A stretch of 64,000 bases of DNA from Cohnella sp. SGD-V74. GTDB taxonomy: Bacteria > Bacillota > Bacilli > Paenibacillales > Paenibacillaceae. The notes beneath the pieces were generated by a model. The model did no database searches and had not been told where the DNA came from. It worked only from the letters and a program-made list of their open reading frames with translations. This document shows positions 8,857 through 18,211 of the stretch, one piece after another; within the stretch, counting starts at the first letter, position 1; every line of letters begins with the position of its first letter. The stretch spans positions 310,001-374,000 of the forward strand of contig NZ_PVYW01000003.1 in the NCBI RefSeq assembly GCF_003001675.1, in the 5' to 3' direction. A program made the translations under genes and the position numbers.

Positions 8857-10652
8857 CCCGACACCCGCCTTTCCGAGGCGCATTCCGAGTCCGCCTCGTA
8901 ATCCAGTTCTTCCGGGCGGTCGGAGTATTGAATCCGGTACGTCTCGCGGTACAGCCCCGGCTGGCGCACCAGCTTGTCGTGCGTCCCGCGCTGAATCGTG
9001 TGTCCCCGGTCGAGCACGAGAATTTCATCCGCAAGACGCAAAGTGGAAATCCGGTGCGCGATCATGAACACGGTGCGTCCGGCCATCACCTTGCGGATGG
9101 CGGTCTGAATCTCGTGCTCCGTCTCCATGTCGAGCGCGCTCGTCGCGTCGTCGAGAATGAGAATTTTCGGCTTGTTCAGCAGCGCCCGCGCGATCGCGAT
9201 CCGCTGCTTCTGGCCGCCCGACAAGCCCATTCCCCGTTCGCCCACGATCGTCTCGTAGCCGAGCGGCAGCTCGCGGATGAAGCCGTCCGCCTGCGCGTAG
9301 CGCGCCGCCTCCTCAATCTCTTCCATCGTCGCGTCCGGGCGGCCGTAGCGGATATTCTCCTTGATCGTCGTCGAGAACAGGAACGACTCCTGGAACACGA
9401 TGCCGATCTGTCTGCGCAAGCTTTCCAGCTCGATGTGGCGAATGTCGATTCCGTCAAGCGTAATCGCGCCGTCGCCGACGTCGTAAGCTCTCAGCAGCAG
9501 CCCCACGGCCGTCGATTTGCCCGAACCGGTTCCCCCGAGCAGGCCGACGACGGCGCCGGCCGGCGCGTCGAGCTGCAAGCCGAGCAGCGCGGAAGGCAGG
9601 TCGTCGCGGTTCGTATAGCGGAAGCTGACGTCGTCGAAGCGAATGTGCCCCTGAACCGCCTCGTCGTCCAGCGCAAGGCTGTTGTCGCGGTTTTTCACCG
9701 AGATCGGTTGGTAGAGCAGCTCCAGCAGACGTTCTCCCGAAGCTTTCGATTGCGTATATCCATTGATCTGGAAGCCGAGCGTCCAGAGCGGAGCGACGAC
9801 GAAGCCGAGCATCCCCGTGATCGCGACCAGCTCGCCCAGCGTCATCGTGCCGGCGATCACGCGCCAGCCGCCGGCCAGCAGCAGCGTCGCGACGCTAAGG
9901 TTAGCGATAAACTCCATCATCGGAAAATACTTCGCCCACACGTCCGCGAGCGTCAGATGATTGTCCCGATAGTCCACGTTTTCCTTCACGAACTTGTTGA
10001 TCTCGAACGGTTCCCGGGCGAACGATTTGACCGTGCGCACTCCGGTGATGTTTTCTTGCACCCGCACCGTCAAGCGTCCCACCGCGGACCGGATCGACCG
10101 GAATACCGGGTGGATGGCCTGCTCGAAGCGGATCGCCACGAAGCCGAGCACCGGGATGAAGACGAGGATGAGCAGCGTAAGCGCCCAGTCGACAAAAAAC
10201 ATCATCGTGAACCCGAATACGAGCAGCAATCCCGTGTTGAGCAGCTGTGCGAAGCCAAAGCCGATAAACATCCGCACGCCTTCGATATCGGCCGTGAGCC
10301 TCGACATCAGGTCTCCCGTCCTTGCCGTATCATAGTAGGAGAAGGACAATTGCTGCAGCTTCTCGTAGCAGGCGTTGCGCAGCCGATACGCGATCCGGTT
10401 GCCGAGCCGGCCGCCGCTGAAACCGTGTACATACTGGAATGCGGCTTTGACGAATATGACGCCGACCGCCGTTAACGTCAGACCGAGAACCCCGTCGTAC
10501 TTCCCCGCGAGAATCATGTCGTCGATAAGCGATTTGAGTAGCAGGGGATAAATCAGGCCAAGCGCGGTCGCGACCGCCAGTCCGGCTATCGATCCCCACA
10601 AGAAGCCTTTGTCTTTCCAGTAATAGGATTTTAAAGCCCGAAAAATATCCAA
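8853..10652 (-). CDS. ABC exporter half-transporter (membrane + ATPase fusion), first of a pair
   Basis: A 599-aa partner of the downstream exporter. Walker A is GGTGSGKST, the signature is the canonical LSGGQKQRIAIARALL, and the H-loop is AHRIST. Walker B reads ILILDDATSALD, where the catalytic glutamate after the Walker B aspartate is replaced by aspartate. Heterodimeric exporters usually pair one consensus and one degenerate ATP site, so the two genes fit a YheH/YheI-like heterodimer. Start TTG at 10652, 7 nt after GGGAGG. The C terminus overlaps the next gene by 4 nt (ATGA). Confidence 0.9.
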   Translation of the reverse strand: MDIFRALKSYYWKDKGFLWGSIAGLAVATALGLIYPLLLKSLIDDMILAGKYDGVLGLTLTAVGVIFVKAAFQYVHGFSGGRLGNRIAYRLRNACYEKLQQLSFSYYDTARTGDLMSRLTADIEGVRMFIGFGFAQLLNTGLLLVFGFTMMFFVDWALTLLILVFIPVLGFVAIRFEQAIHPVFRSIRSAVGRLTVRVQENITGVRTVKSFAREPFEINKFVKENVDYRDNHLTLADVWAKYFPMMEFIANLSVATLLLAGGWRVIAGTMTLGELVAITGMLGFVVAPLWTLGFQINGYTQSKASGERLLELLYQPISVKNRDNSLALDDEAVQGHIRFDDVSFRYTNRDDLPSALLGLQLDAPAGAVVGLLGGTGSGKSTAVGLLLRAYDVGDGAITLDGIDIRHIELESLRRQIGIVFQESFLFSTTIKENIRYGRPDATMEEIEEAARYAQADGFIRELPLGYETIVGERGMGLSGGQKQRIAIARALLNKPKILILDDATSALDMETEHEIQTAIRKVMAGRTVFMIAHRISTLRLADEILVLDRGHTIQRGTHDKLVRQPGLYRETYRIQYSDRPEELDYEADSECASERRVSG

Positions 10653-10856
10653 AAATGGTCCTCCCCTCGCTGCTTTCTACGGCAGTGTAAGCCGAATCTC
10701 AGATCCCGGCAACAGCGTTATTTCGCCCTATTCGGGCTTGCGGCGGAAACTGCCGTCGGCATCGCCGGGTATTCACCGGATATCTTCGATATCGTCCCTT
10801 TTCATACCCAACATCCCCTTGTTGAACCGTTTACGCAAGGAAAACGCAGGCAACGG

Positions 10857-10899
10857 AAGAAAAGGCCCCCTTCCATCTTCGTCAAGATGAAAGAGGGCC
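10857..10899 (-). terminator. Rho-independent terminator after the dynamin-like gene
   Basis: On the minus strand a stem of about 16 bp (GGCCCTCTTTCATCTT / AAGATGGAAGGGGGCC) closes a GACG loop and is followed by TTTTCTT. It lies 11 bp past the stop at 10911. The rest of the 10653-10910 gap would hold the promoter of the ABC exporter pair; I could not pick one convincingly. Confidence 0.85.
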
Positions 10900-10910
10900 G
10901 ATTATCGAAA

Positions 10911-13900
10911 TTAACGGCGGATTTTCCGCCATTGCTCACGCAAATCCATCAAATATCGTTCTTCGCCCGGCTGACGAAGCGCTTCGCTCATGCTGAGCGC
11001 GAACGCGGACAGCTGCCCGGACCAGGCCTGCGCGGCGCTGTGGACCGCTTCCTGCAGCGCCTTCTCCGTCGCCAGCTCCCATTGCCGGCGAAGCGCCTCG
11101 AGCGCCTCGTCGATCGTCCCCAGCAGCGTCTCTTGGAGACTTCCCCGGAGAGCGACGGCTCCTTCCTTCTCGAAGAAGTGCTTCGGAGAGCGGAACGCGC
11201 CCCACAGCTGTCTGGAATCGAAGTTCGGACCGGAGGCGAACGCTTCGGGAAGCGGCAGCTCCAGGACAGGCTTCTCCGCCGGCTCCGGCGTAAAGCCTTC
11301 GCTCTCCATCTCCGCCAGCCCGGACAACGCAGCGAGCGCCTTCTCCGCCAGCGCGCCGATCGTTCCTTCGAGCCTCAATCCCGCCGCCCTCAGCTCCTGC
11401 AGCAAATCTTCGTTCAGCGACCGCTTCAAATCTTCGCCGCACGCCTGCAGCAGCTTTTTGAGATCGCGTCCGTCGTCCTGCAAAATGGACGGATGGAACG
11501 CCGACTGGAAATGCTCCTTAAAGCGGAATTTCAACCGCTGGCGCAAATGGTACAGCTGCTCGCCGACCTCTTGGCGAAGCGGCTGCGCCGCCGCCGCGGG
11601 AACGGCTTCCGCCCCCTCCGCCTGCCAGCGCCGCGCCTGCTCGCTCAGCCGCTTCGCCTTCGCTTCGCGCGTGGCGGCGTCCGCGTTGGCCGATTGCAGC
11701 CAGCCGTCCAGCAGCTTGTCGACGCGGTCCAGCTCCTTGTTCGCGGACGCAAGCGCCAGCCCCCCCAGCTCCTCTTCGGAGAAGCGGCGGAAGGCGCCTT
11801 CGAATTCGGACAATCCGGAAGCTTCGAGAGCGGGACGGCTGCGCGACAGCTTCGCCTGCAAGCCGTTCAGACTGGACACCCCGAACAGCCGCGGTTTGCG
11901 GATGCCGTGCTTCAGCAACTGCGCGCCCACGTGCGCCTTGACGGCTTCCAGCTCCGCTTCCGACGAAGCCAGATCGGCCGCATTAATGACGAAAAACATT
12001 TTGTCGAGCTCGAATACGTCCTTGACGCTGCCGAGCTGATTGAGAAACTCGCGATCCGCCTCCGTGAAGGCGTGGTTATAATACGTCACGAACAGAACCG
12101 CGTCCGCGTTTTTGATATATTGGAACGCGACGCCGGTATGGCGCGCGTTGATCGAATCCGCTCCCGGCGTATCGACGAGCACCGCGCCGCTGCGCGTAAT
12201 CGGCGAATCGACGTACAGGTCGATCTCGGCGACGAAGCAGGAAGCCTGCTCGTCGGCGGCGAACCTCCTGTACTCCTCTCCGCTCGCCGTCAGCTTCCGG
12301 CCCAGCATCGGGCCGAATTCGCTCCAGCCTTTGGCAGCGGCCGTCAGGAACGCCAGATGCGGCCGCCCGCGCGGATGCAGGTCTCCCGCCGCCACCGGGT
12401 CCTTCAGCGCCAGCAGCTTGGAGACGTCCGCTCCGGCCGTGTCCAGCTGCTCCTGAGCGATGCCGATCCGCTTCAGCGAATGGCGGACGTCGTCGGCGAA
12501 ATCCTCCGGCGTCTTCATCGTCACGAGCGCCGTGCCGTCCGGGCGCTCCTCCGTCGGAGCGACGATTCGGTTGATCGTCGCCGTCGTCGGATTCGGCGAG
12601 ACCGGCAGAGCCGGCTTGCCGACGAGCGCGTTGGCGAACGACGATTTGCCCGCGCTGAACGCGCCGAACAGCGCGATCGTAAAGCTCTTGTCGCGAAAGC
12701 GCGCCGCCTTGGCGCTCAAGCCGTCCGCGACGCTCCGCAGCGCGGAAATGTTGGACAGCAGCGCGGCGGCGTTCTCCAGCATCTCCGCGGCTCCCGTGGG
12801 CGCTCCCAGACGGCCAGGTTGGGCCTCTTCGGAAGAGGCTCCCTGCTCTTCGGGCGTCGCATTGTCCCCGGAGCCGCCGGTTGCTTCATGGGAGTCCGGC
12901 ATTGGCGCTTCCTGGATCAGCGCTCCGGCCAGATCGGCCGCGAGCGGTTCGGGCGCGGGAAGCCGCAGCTCGCCGTCGTTGCCGCCCTCCGGCTCAGGCA
13001 GCAGCGCGAGCAGCTTCCGCTCCTCTTCGCGCTCCTCCCGTTCAAGCCCGGCGATCTCGTCGGCGATCCGATCCGCTTGCGCCAGCTCGGCCAGCTGCGC
13101 TTGCACGCCCTCGGCCTTCTGCTCCAGCGCGGGACGATCCCGCTCCTGCAGCTCGTCGATCCACTGGAACGCCGCTTTGCGGTACAGCGACTTCAGCTCG
13201 GCGCTGATCTCCGCCGAGTAGTGCAGCGTCGCCTGACCCTCCGCTCCGGCTCCCGGCTTCACGAGCGCGCGCAGCCATTCCGGCTGAACCGGGCGGAAAA
13301 TGTCGTCGAGCGAGCGCTCCATCTCCTCGCCGATGAAGCCGCTCTGTTCCGCCTCGCGCCGCAGCAGCGCCTTCAGATGGCCGGTGACGTTCGCCGACAC
13401 CTGACGGTTGAAATCGTCGGTCAGCCTGCCGAGCCTCGCGGCGCGCTCCGCCTCCGTCTTCGCCGCTCCCGCCAGCCAGCCCGCCTTAAAGCCCGGCTGC
13501 ATCGCCGCCAGCACCGCTTGCGCCTTCTCCCGCGTCTCGGCCGGCGTCAGGTTGGCGTTGCCGAGCAGCTTATCCATGTCGACGCGCACGCGTTCCTTGC
13601 GCCGGTCTCCCGCCGTCCGGAGCTGCGACAGCTCCGTCTCCAATTCGGCGCGCAGAGCCGTTCTGCGCGCCGTCTCGCCTTCGTCGCCCAACTGCTCCTG
13701 GAGGCGCTGCCTGCTCTCTTGATTGCGCTGATGAAGCGTCTCTCGATACTGCTCCGCCAAGTAGACGGCCGAACGGGCCACGCTTCTGGTGATAAGCGCG
13801 TCCGCAAGCGGCTGGAGCTCCTCCATAAGCCGAAGCAGCTGCTTCCATTGCGACAGCGGGTGATCGGGCTCTCGCAGCGACAGGAACAGCGTAGCAGCCG

Positions 13901-14627
13901 GCTCGATATCCCAGTTGGACAGCGCCTCGCTCAGGCTGCTTCTAAACTCCGCGAACGGGAGCTGCTCCTCCCTGTGCTTGTCGATCTGATTGACGAGCAG
14001 ATAGGTCGGTTTGCCCCAACGCGCCAGACTGCGCAGGAAACGGAAGTTGACTTCGGACTGCACGTGATTATAATCGGTCACGAAAAAGACGACGTCCGCC
14101 ATATGGAGAGCGGACTCGGTCGCCGCCCGATGCGCGCCGTCCGTCGAGTCGACGCCCGGCGTATCTACGATCGCCATGCGATCGCCGAGCAGCGGGATCG
14201 GGTAGGATACGCGAATCGAGGTGACGCCTTCTCCGTCGACCGCGAAATCGTGCAGTTGCTCGACCGCGATCGTGCGAGACGGATGCGTCCTGCCGCTCGA
14301 ATCGCGGAATTCCGTCTCGGCGAACGGTTCGCCGTTGACGACCGTCACGACGTTGGCGCTCGTCGGAATCGGGGATGCGGGCAGAAGCGTCGCCCCGCAC
14401 AGCGTATTGACGAGCGTGGACTTCCCGGCGGAGAAATGCCCGCAGAACGCGACGGTCAGCCGTCCGCTCTCCAGCTTGCCGGACAGCTCCTCCAGCTTCG
14501 CGGCCTGGACTTCGTCGCCGTTGCCGGCCGTTCTGGCGGACATCTGCCGCAGCGCTTGTTGGAATCGGATAAGTTCTGATGATAACGGCACGCCGGTTGG
14601 CGGCGCGCCGAGGTCGATAGAGTTCAC
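10911..14627 (-). CDS. dynA: Double-headed dynamin-like GTPase (DynA/YpbR family)
   Basis: A 1238-aa protein with two complete dynamin-type GTPase modules in tandem. Module 1 has P-loop GHFSAGKST near residue 65, DTPGVDS as G3 and NQIDKH as G4. Module 2 has P-loop GAFSAGKSS near residue 655, DTPGADS and NAADLA. Long charged helical regions separate and follow the GTPases. B. subtilis DynA has the same duplicated layout at 1193 aa and promotes membrane tethering/fusion under membrane stress. Although the frame stays open into nth, GTG at 14627 has a good site (GAGGAG, about 9 nt away) and makes a 4-nt GTGA overlap with the nth stop, so I use it. No transmembrane helix is obvious; peripheral membrane binding is expected. 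Confidence 0.9.
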   Translation of the reverse strand: MNSIDLGAPPTGVPLSSELIRFQQALRQMSARTAGNGDEVQAAKLEELSGKLESGRLTVAFCGHFSAGKSTLVNTLCGATLLPASPIPTSANVVTVVNGEPFAETEFRDSSGRTHPSRTIAVEQLHDFAVDGEGVTSIRVSYPIPLLGDRMAIVDTPGVDSTDGAHRAATESALHMADVVFFVTDYNHVQSEVNFRFLRSLARWGKPTYLLVNQIDKHREEQLPFAEFRSSLSEALSNWDIEPAATLFLSLREPDHPLSQWKQLLRLMEELQPLADALITRSVARSAVYLAEQYRETLHQRNQESRQRLQEQLGDEGETARRTALRAELETELSQLRTAGDRRKERVRVDMDKLLGNANLTPAETREKAQAVLAAMQPGFKAGWLAGAAKTEAERAARLGRLTDDFNRQVSANVTGHLKALLRREAEQSGFIGEEMERSLDDIFRPVQPEWLRALVKPGAGAEGQATLHYSAEISAELKSLYRKAAFQWIDELQERDRPALEQKAEGVQAQLAELAQADRIADEIAGLEREEREEERKLLALLPEPEGGNDGELRLPAPEPLAADLAGALIQEAPMPDSHEATGGSGDNATPEEQGASSEEAQPGRLGAPTGAAEMLENAAALLSNISALRSVADGLSAKAARFRDKSFTIALFGAFSAGKSSFANALVGKPALPVSPNPTTATINRIVAPTEERPDGTALVTMKTPEDFADDVRHSLKRIGIAQEQLDTAGADVSKLLALKDPVAAGDLHPRGRPHLAFLTAAAKGWSEFGPMLGRKLTASGEEYRRFAADEQASCFVAEIDLYVDSPITRSGAVLVDTPGADSINARHTGVAFQYIKNADAVLFVTYYNHAFTEADREFLNQLGSVKDVFELDKMFFVINAADLASSEAELEAVKAHVGAQLLKHGIRKPRLFGVSSLNGLQAKLSRSRPALEASGLSEFEGAFRRFSEEELGGLALASANKELDRVDKLLDGWLQSANADAATREAKAKRLSEQARRWQAEGAEAVPAAAAQPLRQEVGEQLYHLRQRLKFRFKEHFQSAFHPSILQDDGRDLKKLLQACGEDLKRSLNEDLLQELRAAGLRLEGTIGALAEKALAALSGLAEMESEGFTPEPAEKPVLELPLPEAFASGPNFDSRQLWGAFRSPKHFFEKEGAVALRGSLQETLLGTIDEALEALRRQWELATEKALQEAVHSAAQAWSGQLSAFALSMSEALRQPGEERYLMDLREQWRKIRR

Positions 14628-15292
14628 TTCGCTACGCTCCTCTTCTTCAAGGAGGCTTTCATTCGAGCCTTGCCTTCCTTGCAATGTTCCAGTACCGGAC
14701 AAACTTCGCATTTCGGATTTTGCGCCTTGCAGTGGTAACGCCCGAAGAAGATCAACCGATGATGCGTAATCGTCCACTCATCTCTCGGCACCTTGCGCAT
14801 CAGCTTCTTCTCGACTTCGAGCACCGAATCGTCGGGCTTGGCGATGCCAAGACGCTTGGATACGCGCTCCACGTGGGTGTCCACCGCGATCGCCGGCACG
14901 TCGAAGGCGTTGGACATGACAACGTTCGCCGTCTTCCGGCCTACGCCGGCCAGAGCCGTCAATTCCTCATGCGTGCGGGGCACGTCCCCGCCATGCAGGT
15001 CGATGACCATTCGGCACAGCTTCTGGATATTCGCCGCTTTGTTGCGGAACAGCCCGATTCTGCGAATGTCGTTCTCCAACTCTTCCAAGGGGACGTTCAA
15101 GTAATCCTGCGGAGAGCGGTATTTCTCGAACAGCGCAGCCGTCACCTTGTTGACGGTCTCGTCCGTACACTGCGCCGACAGCAGCACCGCGATCGTCAAC
15201 TCGAACGGATTGCGGTGATTCAGCTCGCAGCGCGCATCGGGAAACATCTCCGCTATCGTATTCAACACTTGCCTTAACGTTGCGGCGTTCAT
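14624..15292 (-). CDS. nth: Endonuclease III
   Basis: A 222-aa bifunctional DNA glycosylase/AP lyase of base excision repair that removes oxidised pyrimidines. The helix-hairpin-helix LAGVGRKTANVV carries the catalytic Lys, and AVDTHVERV the catalytic Asp. The C-terminal 4Fe-4S site C-x6-C-x2-C-x5-C is intact (CKAQNPKCEVCPVLEHC). The stop overlaps the start of the dynamin-like gene. In B. subtilis nth follows dnaD; here dnaD is about 17 kb away, so the block has been rearranged. Confidence 0.96.
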   Translation of the reverse strand: MNAATLRQVLNTIAEMFPDARCELNHRNPFELTIAVLLSAQCTDETVNKVTAALFEKYRSPQDYLNVPLEELENDIRRIGLFRNKAANIQKLCRMVIDLHGGDVPRTHEELTALAGVGRKTANVVMSNAFDVPAIAVDTHVERVSKRLGIAKPDDSVLEVEKKLMRKVPRDEWTITHHRLIFFGRYHCKAQNPKCEVCPVLEHCKEGKARMKASLKKRSVAK

Positions 15293-15402
15293 AAGCGCTC
15301 CTCATTTTCAGAAAGTCTCTAACTTATTAGTCTACCGGAATATCGCTCATGCGGCAATATGCGGCACACATTAGCACGCCACACGACACTAATCCCGCAC
15401 AG

Positions 15403-15438
15403 CAAATCAGGCCAACCGGATCGCTCCGATTGGCCTGA
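15403..15438 (-). terminator. Rho-independent terminator of the SLH protein gene
   Basis: Minus-strand hairpin TCAGGCCAA...TTGGCCTGA followed by a short T-rich tract (TTTGCTG), 14 bp after the stop codon at 15452. The T-run is weak. Confidence 0.65.
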
Positions 15439-15451
15439 CGGCGGATAAAGC

Positions 15452-18157
15452 TTATTTCACGATTTCAACGACTTTGCCGCGGACGATGTACAGCGTGATC
15501 GGATCGTCCTTCTTCATGCTCGACAGCAAAATCGTATTCGCGCCCTGATGGACGTACACCTGAGGATGCAAATCGTACGTATTGTTCTCGTTCAAGGAAG
15601 CTCTGTTCACGTACAGAATCGAGGAATTGTGATTCAGGTACTGCTTGCTGACGGCCGGAATGATCTCGATGACCGTCTTGTCATTCTCGTCCACGCGAAT
15701 TTCGACGCGGTCGTTCGCCTTGATCGAGGACAGCGAACCGATTACCGTATTCGCTCTCGTCACCGTCGGAGCAGCCGGATACGATCTCGTCACCGTCGCG
15801 CCGGCGTTCGTCAACACCTCGATGGAATTGGTCGCCGCGTTCACGGAAACCACCTTGCCGTAAGTGACCGGATAAGCTTTGATCTTGATCGGCGTTCTTC
15901 CTTTGAACGTGACGTTAAGCAGCTTCGTGTTCAATTGGTTCAGAGCGGTCAGGCTGATCGGATTGTCGTTCTCGTCCACGAGAGACAACTGTGTCGTATT
16001 CAGGCTCCATTCTTCGAATACGCCGTCGGCCCGCTTGGCCCGCAGCTTGTTCAACGAGAGATCCACTCTGTCCAGCTCGAATTGAACCGTCTTCTGTACT
16101 TGAACGGCGATGACCGTGTCCTGCGTATTATAATCCATAAGTGCCGTGACTTTGTCGCCGACGCGAATGTCGAGATAGCTCGTCGAGGACGTTCCGTAGA
16201 TTTCCGCCGCAAAATAGTTCGGATAAGGCAGCACGACTTCGTTCTTGTTATCCAGCTGCAGCTTCAGCGTCTTGGCCGACAGGTTGTTCTCCAGCACCGT
16301 CCCGGTATACTGGGAAACGACCGAAATGTACGCCGCGTTAGAGTTGGTATAGCCTACGTTGATCTTCTTGCCTTTGAGGATATACTTCGCCGCGTCTTTC
16401 TTCGTAAGAACCGTTCCGTTCAGATCGAATCGGGTCGTCTCGGTCAGAATAAGCGGAACCTTCTTGTTCGCGGAATCCGTCACGATCAGAATGTCGTTGT
16501 CCAAGTCGGCGGAAAATACGACTGCCCCGTTCAGGAAGTTGACGGAACGATTCTGGATCGTGATGATGGCGACTTTGCCGCTTTCGTTCAACGTCATGGA
16601 CACCGTATCGCCCTTGAACAGATCGTCCAGCGTCACGTTGGACAGCCCTTCAAGCTTAACGATGACGTTATCGGCCAAATCCTTGGCGCCAAGCTCGTTG
16701 TTGATGCGATATTGAATCGTCTTGCCCGCTTTGTCCACGAGGTTGATGACGCCCTCGATCGGAGGCTGAACCTTCTTCGTTATCGTAATGCTCGTCACCG
16801 AGCCCATCTTCACTTCGTAGGAGACGGCGTCGCCTGCGACCAGCTGATCCAGCGTCAGATTCGTGCCGTTATGCTTGACGACGGCGTTCGCGTCGATCGG
16901 ATAAGTATCCGATGTGCCGTCGGCGTCTTTTACTTGCAGCGTCAGACCGGTCACGTTAACGCTCTCGACCGTGCCAGAGCCGGACTTGTTCGTTACCGCT
17001 TTGTTTACCGTAAGCGACAGCAGCTTGCTCTCGGTCGCCACGTCGACGCCCAGCGTTACGGGCACGTTGAGCGGAAGATCGGCGATCGTCAGCGATTGTC
17101 CGTTAATGTCTTTGATCGTCAAAGACGCCGCGTTATAAGAAACGCTCTTCGGCTCGCCGTCGACGGAGACGGTCAGCTTGCTTTGCGCTTCGGACACGAG
17201 CAGCAGCGTTCCTTGGATGTTGGTCACCTTCGGCGTCTCGCTGGTCTGCTCCACGTAGCCGACCGTGCCGCTGGAAGTGCCGATGAGAATCACTTCGCCG
17301 TACAGCTTTAATGAAGAAATATCCGTCGTCTGCTCCGAGCCGAATCCGTAGACGGAAGCGGTCTGGGACAACGTGTAATCCTTCACGACGCCGTCGGAAT
17401 GAAGCAGTGTCAGCTTGTTGCCCTCCACTCCGACAAGCGCTCCGGTCACTTGGCCGGCATAAGCGACGTCGATCTGGGATTGGGCGCGGCTGAACAGCGT
17501 GGAAGCCATCTCGCGCGTGACCGAAGCCGTCGGATCGAACTTGGTCGGCGTTACGCCGTTAACGAGTCCGAGCGCCACCGCTACGCTGACGTAGCCCTTC
17601 AGGCCGGCGTCGATCTGGGCGTCGTCGCCGAACGAGGTCGCTTGGCTTCCGGCTTCCTTGGCCGCCTGGTCTTTGCCGATCGCGCGCACGAGCAGCTTGG
17701 CCATCCATTCGCGCGTAGCGGGGCTGCTGCCCCATTCCTTGCCGCCGTCTTTTTTGACGAGCGCGATCTCTTCGTCGAGCAGCAAAATATTTTTTTGAAC
17801 CGCAAGTTTTATGTAAGGTTTATAGTCGTCCTTGATGACCAGATCGCTTGGAAAAACGAGGGGCTCCCCGATCTTCACTTCGTTGTCGACGCCCATAAAT
17901 CTGAGCGCGATAATGACCGCCTCTTGGCGGGTCACTTTGTTGGCCGGACTGAACATGCCCGCCTGCTTTCCCGTTCCGCCCTTCAAAATGCCTTGCATCG
18001 CGAGCTTCGTAATGTGCTTCTCCGCCCAGCCCGGTTTGACGTCCGTGAAAATGGAAGCGGCCGACGCCGATTTTTCCGTGTAGGAGACCCCCGAAAACAC
18101 CAGCGATGCAGCGAGCAAACCGGTAATGCCTTTCGATAATCCTTTCTTCATCGTCAT
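15452..18157 (-). CDS. SLH-domain surface protein
   Basis: A 901-aa exported protein. It has a signal peptide ending at about residue 33 (AASLVFSGVSYTEKSASA) and three S-layer homology repeats (about residues 36-90, 105-165 and 175-235; e.g. FTDVKPGWAEKHITKLAMQG, KFDPTASVTREMASTLFSRA), which bind pyruvylated secondary cell wall polymer. The remaining roughly 650 residues are rich in Thr, Val and Asn and look like repeated small beta domains of the kind that alternate 'TG.LV.V.G..L.L' with 'D..TV..NG...TL.DL..GD'. No catalytic motif was recognised. Start ATG at 18157 after AGGGG. It follows the amidase gene by 54 bp, so co-transcription is likely. Confidence 0.88.
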   Translation of the reverse strand: MTMKKGLSKGITGLLAASLVFSGVSYTEKSASAASIFTDVKPGWAEKHITKLAMQGILKGGTGKQAGMFSPANKVTRQEAVIIALRFMGVDNEVKIGEPLVFPSDLVIKDDYKPYIKLAVQKNILLLDEEIALVKKDGGKEWGSSPATREWMAKLLVRAIGKDQAAKEAGSQATSFGDDAQIDAGLKGYVSVAVALGLVNGVTPTKFDPTASVTREMASTLFSRAQSQIDVAYAGQVTGALVGVEGNKLTLLHSDGVVKDYTLSQTASVYGFGSEQTTDISSLKLYGEVILIGTSSGTVGYVEQTSETPKVTNIQGTLLLVSEAQSKLTVSVDGEPKSVSYNAASLTIKDINGQSLTIADLPLNVPVTLGVDVATESKLLSLTVNKAVTNKSGSGTVESVNVTGLTLQVKDADGTSDTYPIDANAVVKHNGTNLTLDQLVAGDAVSYEVKMGSVTSITITKKVQPPIEGVINLVDKAGKTIQYRINNELGAKDLADNVIVKLEGLSNVTLDDLFKGDTVSMTLNESGKVAIITIQNRSVNFLNGAVVFSADLDNDILIVTDSANKKVPLILTETTRFDLNGTVLTKKDAAKYILKGKKINVGYTNSNAAYISVVSQYTGTVLENNLSAKTLKLQLDNKNEVVLPYPNYFAAEIYGTSSTSYLDIRVGDKVTALMDYNTQDTVIAVQVQKTVQFELDRVDLSLNKLRAKRADGVFEEWSLNTTQLSLVDENDNPISLTALNQLNTKLLNVTFKGRTPIKIKAYPVTYGKVVSVNAATNSIEVLTNAGATVTRSYPAAPTVTRANTVIGSLSSIKANDRVEIRVDENDKTVIEIIPAVSKQYLNHNSSILYVNRASLNENNTYDLHPQVYVHQGANTILLSSMKKDDPITLYIVRGKVVEIVK

Positions 18158-18211
18158 ACTGTCCCCTCTCCCGGAATATGAGCATGCCGGCCCCTAATAG
18201 GGCCGGACAGC

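Noticed and set aside
10790-10840. Possible 10-codon leader peptide (MKRDDIEDIR) upstream of the ABC exporter pair
   Set aside because: No clear ribosome binding site at proper spacing, no run of a regulatory codon, and no attenuator hairpin following it.
10887-14579. Plus-strand open frame of 1230 codons opposite the dynamin-like gene
   Set aside because: Antisense shadow: extreme Arg/Leu/Gln content and no motif, whereas the minus strand has two complete GTPase modules.
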